A stretch of DNA of 64,000 nucleotides from Trichosphaerium sp. ATCC 40318 (taxonomy: Eukaryota > Discosea > Flabellinia > Trichosidae): NCBI GenBank assembly GCA_038496445.1, contig JALMLS010000578.1:124001-188000 (forward strand), read 5' to 3'. Position 1 is the first letter of the stretch. Each line of letters opens with the position of its first letter. Below the pieces are notes generated by a model, which saw nothing but the letters and a program-made list of their open reading frames with translations, did no database searches and was not told the origin of the DNA. A program made the translations under genes and the position numbers. Below are positions 49,128 to 60,351 of the stretch, in pieces.

Positions 49128-51452
49128 ATGGGCAACTTCAAATCTAAAAAAAAGCCTCAATATCAATATCAAAGACCTGTTAGAAAGAATCCTACAAGTG
49201 TACTAGTCGCAGGTATGACATTGGTAGCTCTATTTATAGATAACTACACAATTTTGTTGATATTCGCAGAAATAACATTAAAACTTAGGACCTAGCATGA
49301 GTGGTACTGTTCGGAATAGTTTTAGAGTTAATGTGATTTACAGAAACGTGTTTAGGGAAATCAAAGCTTGTATTACAGTTTAGACTCTTAACAGAGGAAA
49401 AATTAACCCCTCGGGAGCATAATGATTACTCTAGCAAGGGTATATCATTTGTACAGAGGTTCTTGCAAGTTTTATCTACACAACCTGAATTTTCAACTTT
49501 GGACAGCGTAAGATACATCTAAAGCACTAATTAGTAATACGTGACATAAAATAGACAACACAAGATATGGTGAAGTCGTTTTTAGATATGTCTGATGACA
49601 CGTGGACACAACAACTCATTGACGCTTTAAAACTGTATTTTTTTGTTAAGTCAATCTGTTTTGTGAACTAAGTCTTGGGCTAGGTTGAAAGACAACAAAG
49701 AATTAATGGACATGATTTTGTATACTGACTTTAAATGTATCGTTTTATCCTGTAAGGACAACATGAAAGCGTGAGTGGATTGTTAACCTTATGAGATTTG
49801 TTTTAATTTTTTTTTCTAAGTTACATTGATTCAATTTGCTCTCAAACTGCAGATTCTTTCGTTTTGAGTTATGAACAAAGGCTTAACTATCATTCACGTC
49901 CTTTCAACATTAATGAGATAGAGGGTGAAGTTGATGGTACTGACTATAGATTGGGGGATGTTGGAGGTTTGTCTTTGCAAGTCTTGTGTTTTTGACTTTT
50001 TTCTTTTCTTCTATGTCAAATCCTTCTAGGAAGTCGTACTGAGAGAAGACAGTGGATATATTTTTCTTCTGGATTGGATTGTATTATCTATTGTATGTCT
50101 CTTGATAGGTAAGTATCCTCATGTGTTTTCTTGAATTTTTCTTACTATGTTTAACCCTTTCGCTCAAAAAAAGTTACTTGTACTACCTTTGGGAAGATGA
50201 TACAATTAATGCGTTTGAAGAGTCATTGGGATTACTTGAAGGTCTAATACAATGTTTGTATTTCAATGCGCCTGTTGTCCTTGTAATGACAAAACTTGAT
50301 ATGTTTGACAAAGAAATACAAAAGCGTCCAGAAAAGTTTAGAGAGTTCTTCCCTAGCTACAAAGGTACTAACCGGTTTACCCACGTAACTTATATTTTTG
50401 CGATAGGAACAATGAATTTATACGATTGTGCCATGCACGTGTTCAATGTCATTTGTTCAAGGCTAGAAAACTCAACATGTTTCCTTGGGGCTACCTTTGC
50501 ATCTTTGATAGAAAACCCTAATGCAATATCCTATATTTTAAGACAAACTCCAGAGAAAGTAGGCTTCTTTAGTGATCCAGGAAAACAATATTCACCTTGT
50601 ATGTATAGTAGCAAACCTTTAATATTTACACTAATTCCTTCATGTCTAGTATCAGCCATCCGGCCTTTCATGTTTCCAATAAAAACATCGACACTGCTAC
50701 TTGATGTAGCAAAGTTAAGCCAAGAACTATATGCCAACATGAACACAGATAATGCGTTTATTTGTTCCATACGCAAATACGGATCTCGTAAAAATAAAAC
50801 CAAAGCGTCAGTTCTAAAATACCTCAGAAGATTATACAAATCAAACACTCAAGACTTTGCTATTAAGACTGGAACAGATTGTATTAAATGTCACAAGGTA
50901 AGCTCTATTTTTGCTTCTACTGACATAATTCAACTAGGCAATATTGATGTGCCGAGCTACATTCTTTGAAGGAGCTATTCTTTCCAACAATCTTGGGACG
51001 GATGGTGACGGTGACACAAGCATTACTTAGAAGAAGATGCTTTCATTATCAGAACTTTTATTCAGTTTGCATACTTTGATGACATACCTTCTAATCTTGA
51101 TTTGGATGCTCTATTGAATCTCTTAAAATTCTCAGATAAGTATTGTATAGATTCTCTACAATCTGTTGTGATATTCTATGTATTTAATCATAGTACACGT
51201 GATAAGATTACTAACAGTGACAATGATTATTATCTTTCAAAAATGAGCGAATTTCTTGATTATGGATTATTGGGATGCAACTCGTTCATCATAAACAATA
51301 TAACTTCGTGGTTTCTCTATCAGGAATCCAAAACACTTAACAGGTTTCTTAAAAAACACAAGAAAACTGTTGCAGTGAAGTATCTCTTAGATCAAACAGT
51401 TCTGGTGCTACAAGAAACTAATGAACCTTCAAAAAAGAAAATATTCAAATAG
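49128..51452 (+). CDS. Divergent G-protein alpha-like domain fused to BTB domain
   Basis: Start ATG 49128 gives MGNFKSKKK, a good N-myristoylation context. After intron 1 the P-loop position reads AGPSMSGTV instead of GxGESGKST, so the key Lys is missing. Later G-alpha blocks are clear: GDVGGSRTERRQW (switch II), MSLDRSYLYYLWEDDTIN, VVLVMTKLDMF (NKxD-like) and GTMNLYDCAMHVFNVI. Beyond the usual end, a ~150-residue linker leads to a BTB fold: DFAIKTGTDCIKCHKAILMC with RATFFEG (50850-50985, across intron 50897-50940), FIIRTFIQFAYF and LLNLLKFSDKY. The frame breaks once near 51025 (a 26-nt intron or a frameshift). BTB proteins often serve as cullin-3 adaptors. Stop at 51450-51452. Confidence 0.75.
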
Positions 51453-51952
51453 GAGTATAGGCATAAGGCACCACAGTAATTAAATCATTTGTAATCTAGC
51501 AGTACGCCAAGGTGTCTACTAAAAGAGGCAATAATTTTGGCATTTTAGTTATTCTGTTGTCACCAAGTTATAAATACAATTAAGAGGCTGTAAGCAACCT
51601 AATACCGACCAAATGCAACTTTCTAAGCACGTGATTCTGCTAACGAAGCTCAGTGAAAAATAGTTACAGAAAGCCGGCTCATCTCTGTAATTGTTTTGAG
51701 GATAGACTCACATTCATATTGTACTGAGCGTATACTTGCCACTACAATAGAATGTACATTCACCAGTGTCTTTCAGTGGTCGGAAACGGTTTTAACCAAA
51801 TGATACATAGTATAGCGTGCTTATAAAAAAGTAAAACAGCTGTCATTTTTTTTGAAGCTCATTGCATGGACGCTTTAGTTTTTTTTTGGACTGACAGTGT
51901 AATGGTTCCTTACAACATTAACACTGACACTTGAACCGTTGACACCACCACC
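51453..51952. other. Intergenic region, nothing recognised
   Basis: Stop-rich sequence downstream of the G-alpha-BTB gene. No coding content, RNA gene or repeat unit is recognised before the MITE-like element begins at 51953. Confidence 0.35.
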
Positions 51953-52882
51953 ATATCTGTGTGACTGGCCCCTTTTTTTATTCACTGGCCTGTCCAAATT
52001 CCATTTTCTCACTGGCCCCTCTTTTCAACTTTTTTTGTTTGAGACTTTCTCAATATGTAGCGTATATAATTGGACAACAATGATTTAAATTTACTACCAA
52101 TATATGGTAGAAAGTATACCCACGCTCATAAGTAACAAAATCATCACAATGTGTCTCCAGAGATGGATAACTGAATTTTTGTTTTTTGTTTTTGAAGTAA
52201 ATAAGCAAACAACAACAAAGCTAAAATGACAGGCATACACCTTAAAACACTCATATATGAGATATATACATATATTAATATGCGGTCACTGTTTGTTAAA
52301 AAATAGATTAATAGCCATGCATATTTTCTCTATGCCAAAAATCAATACAAAAATTGTCTTATACCAACGTCATGGTTGGACCATGTACTGCTTTTCCTAC
52401 TGTACTATGTTGTATATTGAATGATAAAAATTGAAGCAAGCTTGTTTTGAGTGTGTTTTTGGTATGGGTTTACTTTTATTTAACAGTAAAGGGTAAGTAT
52501 GTGGTTTCGACATTGTTTTTTTTTTTGTAGCAATGTATAAAAATAAAAAATCAATGCTTGGTTATTTGTTAATGAGCTTTTAATGACAGTACTAAATCAA
52601 TATAATTTTTCAACATGTAGACATAGTTTGAAGACTTAAACTTATCCAGTTGGGCAGGAATAGTGCTCACAATTATCTGCCCGAAAATTCAACCAAAAAA
52701 GTTCATGGCTTTCCTATTTAGGTATAGTTCATTGAATATTTATAAAAACATGTGTGATTATTACTGAGATATAAACTTAAAAGTAACATTTGGTTAGAAG
52801 TGAATATCTCTTGAGGATGAGCTTCGTCATTCAATACTGCCAGGGCCAGTGACAATAAAAAAAGGGCCAGTGACACAGATAT
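51953..52882. mobile_element. Second MITE-like element with 38-nt inverted termini
   Basis: The left end (51953-51990) reads ATATCTGTGTGACTGGCC followed by a poly-T tract and CACTGGCC. The right end (52844-52882) is its near-perfect reverse complement. Each terminus contains two CACTGGCC units, and a third copy is near 52010. The ~0.85-kb AT-rich interior encodes no protein. This is typical of a non-autonomous DNA element; it is unrelated to the element at 34.7 kb. Confidence 0.65.
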
Positions 52883-53299
52883 ATAGCACATGCGAATGGT
52901 AGTATTCAAAGATTATCTCAGATGCTAAATAAATGATCTACAACAGTGTTGTTACTTTTGTTACTGTACTACAAAAACACTAATCTGTAACCTTCAAGTC
53001 GTATTAAAGAAACAACTACTATGCTAGGTTCCTCGAAATGCTATTTATTCTCGTACTTTAAAGTACACAACAAGAATCAGTTCATTCCCTACATCAAATA
53101 ATATGTTCATCACATTGGTGGCCCTTTGTGATGTTGATTCTTTCAAGTAGTTGGTCACAATCACTCTTGGTGGTGTTGTGGTTGTTTTCTGTGCCGATAA
53201 TTAACCACCAATTGTTGTTCATAAAAGAGTAGTGTATTGTTTTTTGGTTTTTTAATCAAACTTGTTCAGTGTTCCAAAGGTTTACCACGACCTGCATAC
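52883..53299. other. Noncoding stretch, nothing recognised
   Basis: AT-rich, stop-rich sequence between the MITE-like element and a decayed ORF. No supported feature is seen. Confidence 0.35.
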
Positions 53300-54190
53300 A
53301 TTAAACCAGAGCCAAAAAGCAATCACCAGAATCCAGTGATATCTTAGACGACAGTGAACCTCCAAAAAAGCCTCAAAGAACTGGCAATGGTGTTATTGAC
53401 TGAAGTGAAGATTTGCAGCCTGCTGGTAAGTGTTTCTTTTGTCGTCTTTGATCTGTTTTGTGTCATCTGCTCTAAGTCACTGTTGTAGAACTGAATCCCA
53501 ATTCTACTCTTGGAGATGTTCTGGCAGTTCTGAGCCAGAAATTATGCGCCAAAAATTGTGCAATTTGTTAAAGAGAATGAGATTGATGGAGATGTAATCT
53601 TCAATTTCAATCATTCTGACAAAAGAGCCACTTGGACTGTCAAGCCAGCAAATTATAGCGCTTATGTTCGAAGTTAACCCAGCGCTTTGTTGGTAAAGGA
53701 TGGCCTGAGGAATACATTGATAAGCAGATTTCGTAGTTTTATCATGGTTTTTTCCTGAATCGTTGGAAAAAAAAGACTACATTCCGTAGAAAGCAACACA
53801 GAAGAGATGAACAAGAAGATAAATAGAGAAACTGTAAAGATGTCGTCCTACAGCGAACAATTAACAAGGTTGTAGAAGAGAAAATAAGAAAAAGCGTACC
53901 ATAGACTGCCAGCAGTCTTTTGGCGGATAATGCTTTTCACATCTGTACTCTATGTCGGTGTGAGTATGTTGTTATATGTTAAAAACTTTCAGAAACATTT
54001 CAAAGAGACACCACTGAGACCCACTGTGGTACTTACAATTTTCCTAGTATTTGTGCTTCACTCTTTGGCAATAACTGATTCCTGTCAAGCAGGTTGTTAA
54101 TCTACCGTCGCTTCATATGATCACAAGCTGACTGTTGGTCACTGTGGATTCAAAAATACTCGGAAAATTATTGCCAAAAACAAAAAAAAC
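53300..54190 (+). pseudogene. Decayed multi-exon gene fragment
   Basis: Protein-like pieces in changing frames can be read: ESSDILDDSEPPKKPQRTG (53335-53392), ELNPNSTLGDVLAVL (53490) and FVKENEIDGDVIFNFN (53565-53615), the last recalling the F-x-ENEIDG core of SAM-like domains, then QRFVGKGWPEEYIDKQ (53680). In-frame stops and shifts break these apart and splice signals do not repair them. It lies directly before one arm of the inverted repeat and may be the body of a degraded mobile element or a dead host gene. Confidence 0.35.
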
Positions 54191-54202
54191 TGAAAGGATT
54201 TT

Positions 54203-54930
54203 CCATGCCCTCATATAAAGCCTCCATTTATGGACTGCAGCATGCGCCAAAATACCTATTATAAGTCCTAAACTGTTTTGAGAGCTGCACCGGCGCTTTC
54301 CAGTTCTCTGGTTGTCGACATGATCAAGGAAATTGTATTGTAAAGGAGAAAATTCTGAAGGATTTCTTGGGGGGTTTGACTAACGGTGAGCACTAGAACA
54401 CCGTGTTTTATTAGTCTTCCTACACTTAGAAACTGCACCAGCGCTTTCCAGTTTCATAAGTCTGAACATGAGGAGGGTATATACATGTAGATTATATCAA
54501 ATCTTTGTTTAAATGGAAGCCAAAGTGGGGAAAACACAACTAAACCCAGTCAGGTCGTTGCTTCCAATAGTAGAACAATCCAAAAATACTTTTAAACAAC
54601 GGATTTTATCCAGTAAATAAATTGTGGGATTTGTGAATAAAGCTCAACCTCTGACAGACGCTCTAAACCAATGATTGAGACATCTTTCGATGCGTTTTAA
54701 TTTTAGAAGTGAAATTCGAGTTATTTTAGTGAACGTTTCACGCTTCATTATCAACTCTCTACATTTAAATTTGGTTTTTATTTCGTTCTATAATTGTTGT
54801 GGTAGTGACTGAATTTATTGACACTTTAGTTGGAGTCGAATTGGTCCTCACAGAGCATAGTAATTAATAAAAACAAATTCGAAGCTATTTTAAATGACCG
54901 TGGCCTACATATACGCAAGAGCTATTTAGC
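54203..54930 (-). repeat. Arm B of the 0.73-kb dispersed inverted repeat
   Basis: Reverse-complement partner of 35450-36176. End-to-end correspondence includes TCCATTTATGGACTGCAG near 54230 and AAATAGCTCTTGCG (as reverse complement) near 54925. Small insertions and substitutions separate the copies, so they are not recent duplicates. Confidence 0.75.
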
Positions 54931-55506
54931 GAAAAGGCCAAAACTCCTTACAACTTAATAACTATTCCCAAGACAACAATAAAGGTGTACTTACAACAAT
55001 TAGAGGCAATGAGAGACAACCATTGCAAACAGTTCTGATCATGAGGCTAGACCAAATTATAGTTGTTTAGAGGCCCGGTTACGAAACATGGGAAGCAGAA
55101 TTTTTTGTGAAATAGTTTGATTGTCAGGAAATTATACGTCTTGTGCCTTGCTCCACGTTATTGTATTTTCCATGATTGTATTTGACTCTCACGCACTCCA
55201 TAGAGATGAAGGCAGTACAGTTGAAATACGTGAAGCCAGCAAAAGTGGGTGGACAGTTACTTTTATTTTCAAGTTACACCAACTAATGATGCGTACAATC
55301 TCCAAAATATGCGCCTAAACCGTCTTTTGACTGCAACTGATGCTTTCTTGAGAGAACGGTATCGATTCATATCGCTTGCGAAGCTTAGTGTGGTTCTAAT
55401 TTTTCTTGTGGAGTAATTTCTGACGTATCAATGCACGTGCACATAGATTAGCCTTCGTATTAAGATTTGGGGAATGAAGGAAGTATCACCTTTATTATAA
55501 CAAGTG
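54931..55506. other. Noncoding stretch, nothing recognised
   Basis: Stop-rich region up to the stop codon of the RNF121-like gene. A 65-codon plus-strand frame (55121-55318) has a hydrophobic start but no family resemblance or splice context. Confidence 0.3.
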
Positions 55507-56240
55507 CTAAAACAACCACGCAGTAGAATATACAATGAATGAACCTCCTATCATTATAAGTGGGTACCATACAACCAAACTTCTAATAACATCCAAAAAC
55601 TGACCCCAAATCAACCCACCAGTCCTGTGATCCCTGTACCGAAATAAGTTGCAAATTTTTTAAGTGATTGTGATGTACCATTTCCAAGGATTCTTTAGAG
55701 TATTGCTTATTTTTTCTTTACATTGTGGACATGTATCTTTTTTCGCTACAATAATCCACCCTTGAATACAAAACTCATGAAACTCATGACCACAATCTAA
55801 AGTAATAAGACGCTCAACATGATCTTCATGAGGCTCCAATAATGCTTCATGACATATACTACAACATGTGTGACTACCTTTCTCCATCTTATCAGTCGCA
55901 GCACTCTATTTTTACAAAACATGAGCAAGCAATTACAACAAACATCCGTGCGCTTAGTTTCGAAAAAAAAATAATGGCGTACTGTGTTTTCACCTTTGTA
56001 TGCAACCAATTCTGTACTCAGCTCAGCACAATCACGGCTGAGTACACCAAAGTAAATACCATCAAAGAAAATCCAATATCCTAGTGTTGATACCCAAGAA
56101 GGTAATAAAGCACGTGCAAATATATTAATCATGATAACAGTATAACCCAATACAGTAACCAAGAAACAAAGTTTATGTGTAAAGTAGAACCAAGAATAAA
56201 TTAACCTTTCACTCACGTGGGTTAGAACAATAATTTTTTT
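55507..56240 (-). CDS. RNF121/RNF175-like RING membrane protein, 5' part missing
   Basis: Three exons fit the family: membrane helices and GIYFGVLSRDCAELSTEL (about 56218-55990), the RING part CCSICHEAL...LDCGHEFHEFCIQGW...KDTCPQCKEKI (about 55905-55675), and a last exon after intron GTACAT to TACAG with GGLIWGQFLDVIRSLVVW. These match the RNF121 pattern [29 protein letters not shown] and its C-terminal transmembrane tail; stop 55509-55507. RNF121/175 are ER/Golgi E3 ligases. The first exon begins at an acceptor (GAAAG) near 56220. The exons for the N-terminal transmembrane helices are absent, and that DNA holds a transposase instead. Either it is a truncated pseudogene or the missing exons lie far away. 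Confidence 0.72.
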
Positions 56241-56248
56241 TAAGTGAC

Positions 56249-57062
56249 TTGGCAAAAATTTATGGTTTACACAAAAGCAATGTTTCTCGTTCATTACACC
56301 ACACGTTGCCAATTATTCGCTCAAATCTAAACATTATAAAGTGGCCAAAGAGTTTACCAACTGGTGATAATTGCCAAGTCATAATGGATGGCACGGCACA
56401 CTATCGGTACTATTTTGTTTTGTTGTTTTGTATTAACAGTTTTTGAAGTAATAGAGTACATCCAACCAAAAAGAATTTTACAGGGGAGATAAACACGCGC
56501 ATTTTATCTTAGCGCTTGTTATAACTAATATTCAAGGCACACCAGTGCGTGTTGTGCTTTCTCGCCATAACAATGATGCAGGCACCTTTAAGTTAGCTGA
56601 TATTGGCAAAGCATTGGAAGAACGTGACACCTTTGGGTTAGCTGGTACGAATACAAAACATGCTTTTTCGCTCATCATAATGTAGACCGAGGTTTTGGCC
56701 ATTATCGTCTATTAACCCCACTGCACTGGATTCAGCAAAATGGCGTGGGAAGCACGTGCGCGCACGTTTACCAGTAGAAATTTTAAACGCAATGACAAAA
56801 TTATATCACGTTGCCACTGCAAAGTACTGACTTGGTTTGGATACTAGTAACCATTAATTCAACAATTAGGTTTCGTGGCTCTGTGGGGCAACAAATTTTA
56901 TGCCTGGAGATTGTTTACGAGCTGACGACAGCACGCTTACTAGAATACCCTATACTATCGCCAAACAGTGTTGTGAGGTAGATTTTCGTTTGTATGTATG
57001 TGATGCGCGAGTGTTAACCCAGCCCAATAATGTGGAAATAAATACTAGTCACGATAATCCAC
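56249..57062 (+). mobile_element. DDE transposase (Harbinger/IS5-like), probably degenerate
   Basis: The plus strand reads a helix-turn-helix-like start (IYGLHKSNVSRSLHHTLP, then IIKWPKSLP), then the first catalytic Asp in IMDGTAHYR, GDKHAHFILALVITNIQGTP, SRHNNDAGTF, and the second Asp in LADRGFGHYRLLTP. This is the order of DDE_Tnp_4-type transposases. Introns at about 56408-56484 (GTACTA to TACAG) and 56644-56686 (GTACGA to TGTAG) keep frame, so it was a eukaryotic-type gene. Further down several frames are open in pieces (FMPGDCLRADDSTLTRIPYT, about 56900-57060), suggesting decay. No terminal inverted repeats were identified. Confidence 0.6.
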
Positions 57063-57203
57063 CAGCGTAAATTTTTTTGTTTGATTTGAAAAACGTTCGA
57101 TTATTCGCAACGCTTTTTTGGACTTCCATTGACAAAATCGAAGGTTTTTGGCCTTCTCTGTTCCGTGAAAATATTTCGTCGGATGTAATTCGCATTTTAC
57201 TTA

Positions 57204-58570
57204 ATGCTACACGTGAAAGTAGGCGATGGTCAAAACGGAGACGAAGTAGAAACACTGACAGCACCAAGGGAATTTGTAACGCAAAGTTCAGTTCTAAAGG
57301 CGCAGTTGGAACAGATTGAAAACAAAGAAACAAAGGATGACTTTCTTATTGTCTTAAAGCATGCTAAAGGCTTTCACTGGCTTCTTGCTAATTACAACAG
57401 ACCAACGCAAGACATCTACGATGAGTACATAACTAAAGACGGAGACATAGAAACTGTGCGCCACAATAGAAAAAACAAACCCACGTGACCTTTACGATAG
57501 TGTTAAGATTTTATTGTTTTAGCTTTGGGAAGCTTTGAGGTGTTGTGACTACCTTGACATGCAAGGCTACTCTACTGTTGGTTCTCTTGTTAAAATAATT
57601 CAACTTGAGGGTGGCGCTGGTAGAGAATTTGATCATTTCTTGCTAAAATATGGAGTTCCAATGAAGATTGTAAGCACAGTGCTCAAGAACGCTCATGAAG
57701 GCAGTACGGTTCTATCATTTCTTAACTTATTGATCATTGACTTCTAATTTGGCTGACTTGCACTTTGCTTTTAGAGTATCATGGAAACCAAGACTTCATC
57801 ATTGTCGTTAGAGATTCTGTTCGTTTGGGTCTGAATGAAGAAATGTTCCACATTCTTGAAAAGATCAGTATCAAAGCTTGCATAAGTGTGGCGAAAAGGT
57901 ACTTTGCTCTTCTCATTGAAGGTGTGTTACCTTTCCGTCTCATATTGGGAAGATGTTGCGTCCTTACTGGTGTGAATTAACAGCTGAGGATGTAAGAGAG
58001 ACCCTTAATGTGCCAATGGACCTGTTAAAGGATACAGTTGTAGCTCTGGCCATCAAAAATCTTAAGAGAAATCGGTTTGCTTTTCTGTCCTGGCTCCTCA
58101 CTTTACAGTCAATAAAATATCCAAGGCTATGCTTAGATATAAAAGAAGCTTTTCTATTGGAGTGCTTATCGAATGCAAAGGAAAAAAGGAGTAGCTGGCT
58201 TGCTGATTGGAAAGTCAAAATGGAAAGAGTACTTTGGCATCATGAAGTCACTCCAGGTTTGAAAGGTTTGCCTCCTTCAACAGTGTGGAGGGCGATCAGT
58301 AATTACCTAGAAGTAACGCCAAAAATACCCTTCTTTTGGCCTGCTGTCAAGTACGTAGTACTAAAAGAGGGTTGTGTAAATAGCTAAACTGAATGTTTTG
58401 TTAGGTATGGTACTCTCGTTTCAGGCTTGAGCACTGAGTTTGTCATACATTTTGATCGCGCATCAAGGCAGCTGATTGGTGCTGATAGCACAGTTATCCC
58501 TGATCTTGTCTTGTTAGGTTGGCGTATAACATGGAACCAAGAAGCGAAAGATGAAGCAAGCGAAGAATGA
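57204..58570 (+). CDS. BTB-domain protein
   Basis: Start ATG 57204 (MLHVKVGDGQNGDEVETL), stop TGA 58568-58570. Residues 1-90 show a BTB-like core: EFVTQSSVLKAQLEQ, ETKDDFLIVLKHAKGFHWLL; after intron 57455-57522 (GTGCGC to TTTAG) comes LWEALRCCDYLDMQGY, the usual BTB/BACK helix. The rest (57590-58560) is helical and unassigned. A further intron at 58351-58405 (GTACGT to GTTAG) joins the final exon, which ends in an acidic KDEASEE. BTB proteins dimerise and often bring substrates to cullin-3. It is next to the transposase but has regular introns and an intact frame. Confidence 0.65.
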
Positions 58571-59352
58571 CAAAGTATCGTTTTATCGTGGATGCCAAAA
58601 AAGTACCTAAAACAATCAATAGTCTCTTCTCTTTATTGAACTGTAAACATGATATACTGGCATTGCTAGCCGCAAAATAATATATACATATGTATACTTG
58701 TTAGAATAAACGTACAAACATTTGACTAACACAGGGCATCAATACCGGATATTATATAGATAAGCAAGGGAGTAATCTAAGCCTTAAAGCGTCAGTTAGG
58801 TTTGTAATACGTTCCAAACAAATACAGTTCACGTTCTTATACCCTTCACTTTAATAATTGGAACACATATGTTGCAATTATCTATTTTTACAAAAAAACG
58901 TGAGCCTCAGCGCTCTCACTGAAGATTACCAAATATCTTATTCGACTACAAGATTACAAAGAAAAAAATCACCTACTAGTTGTTTATTGGTGGTTGTTGC
59001 CATCACTACTCATTTGAAAACGAATAAAACCCTGCGTTGGATGTCAATAAGTGCTATAAGTATGCTACATGTGCATATACACAATCCCACACAATTTATT
59101 TCTTGGATAAAGTTTGTACTATTGCTTTCTTCAAGAACATAGCAACATGATTTGAGAAACAGTCGAAGTATCCCTGACCAACACGTGATCTTTTGAAACA
59201 AAGAAAAGAAGTTGTTGGCTCTAACTTACACTTCTGAAAAGGATTAAGAAGGGTTCAAAGCAATTACTACTTGGCTTAAAATAGGCGAAAGAAAAGGTTA
59301 AGCAGTTTTAAGCGAGATAGAGCCGTTCACTTAAATTTGAGAAGAAACGGCA
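58571..59352. other. Intergenic region, nothing recognised
   Basis: AT-rich gap between the BTB gene and an intronless F-box gene. The 94-codon frame at 58858-59142 lacks family resemblance and splice context. Confidence 0.35.
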
Positions 59353-60351
59353 ATGGCATCGAAACGCGCCTCACTTGAGGCATACACGGATACCACAGAC
59401 TTGTTTTCGCTACCTTTGGAGATACTCTTGAATATTATCGTGAGTAATAACCTATCATGGCAAGATTTAGGTTCATTACAACAATCAAACCATTTTCTGA
59501 AGGATACAATCCAAGCTGACGAAGAATACATCTATAAACGTTTATACCACCAGAAATGGGGTTCTAACGCTCAAGAAATAGAGAACCTTGTTCATGAACT
59601 AGCAGAGAATGAGTTAAAGCAATATTTAAACGAATCCTACTCAACATACTGCCGTGTAACGAAAAAGTGGATACGACATACAATCGAAATGCCATCGACT
59701 TTGTATAATCTCAACGCAATCACGTGGAAAGAAAAGTATAGAAATAAACTTGTTCCAAATGTCATAGCGGAGCTGAGTTGTGATAAAACAAAGATTCATA
59801 GAGGAGATACAGTAACATTCAAACTCACACTTGAGAATATCGGAAAAAAAGAAGAAACAGTATTTCTCGGTCATGGCTATAGCCTTGATGAATGTTCCGT
59901 TATTCAAACTGGTAAAGCTTTTTTTATTTGGAAGCCTACTGTCAAAGATCCTGATGGGTATCTCAACAACTACAGATATCATGATAGCAGAAGGTACAGG
60001 CGTGGGACAATGATGGTTGATTTTACTGAAACTTTGAAACCAGGAGATAAGGAAACATATGAGATACCTTTCCTTTTCAATGCATCAATAGAACCCAAAG
60101 ACAGGTCAGGCCAATACCGGCGCAGTCCCGCTAGAAGAAACCATATTGCTCATCGTGGTACCTTTTCTCTTGAAGGAAAAATCTATCATACTTATGTCGC
60201 AAATGATAAGACACCTGATGTGTTTCCTCTTCAAGTATTTGTTAGAGTCAATACACTTAAAGAAAGGCACAAGATGCACTTGAATACTGTTTATGGGCAT
60301 TGTTCACTAGTCAATAGTAACATTGTAAACCTTACTATGCACAAGCAGTAA
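59353..60351 (+). CDS. F-box protein with BsuPI-like beta domain
   Basis: One uninterrupted frame of 332 codons, unusual in this intron-rich region. Residues 18-65 are an F-box (FSLPLEILLNIIVSNNLSW followed by a Leu/Trp-rich helix up to YHQKWG). Residues ~140-300 form an Ig-like beta sandwich of the BsuPI/intracellular proteinase-inhibitor type: HRGDTVTFKLTLENIGKKE, then TETLKPGDKETYEIPFLF. The F-box suggests an SCF ubiquitin-ligase subunit with the beta domain binding substrate. The lack of introns hints at origin by retroposition or recent transfer (inference). Confidence 0.75.
   Translation: MASKRASLEAYTDTTDLFSLPLEILLNIIVSNNLSWQDLGSLQQSNHFLKDTIQADEEYIYKRLYHQKWGSNAQEIENLVHELAENELKQYLNESYSTYCRVTKKWIRHTIEMPSTLYNLNAITWKEKYRNKLVPNVIAELSCDKTKIHRGDTVTFKLTLENIGKKEETVFLGHGYSLDECSVIQTGKAFFIWKPTVKDPDGYLNNYRYHDSRRYRRGTMMVDFTETLKPGDKETYEIPFLFNASIEPKDRSGQYRRSPARRNHIAHRGTFSLEGKIYHTYVANDKTPDVFPLQVFVRVNTLKERHKMHLNTVYGHCSLVNSNIVNLTMHKQ

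Noticed and set aside
53300-54190. CRISPR array or tandem repeats in the gene-poor region
   Set aside because: No regular spacing or repeated units; this is a eukaryotic genome and the short repeats belong to MITE-like elements.
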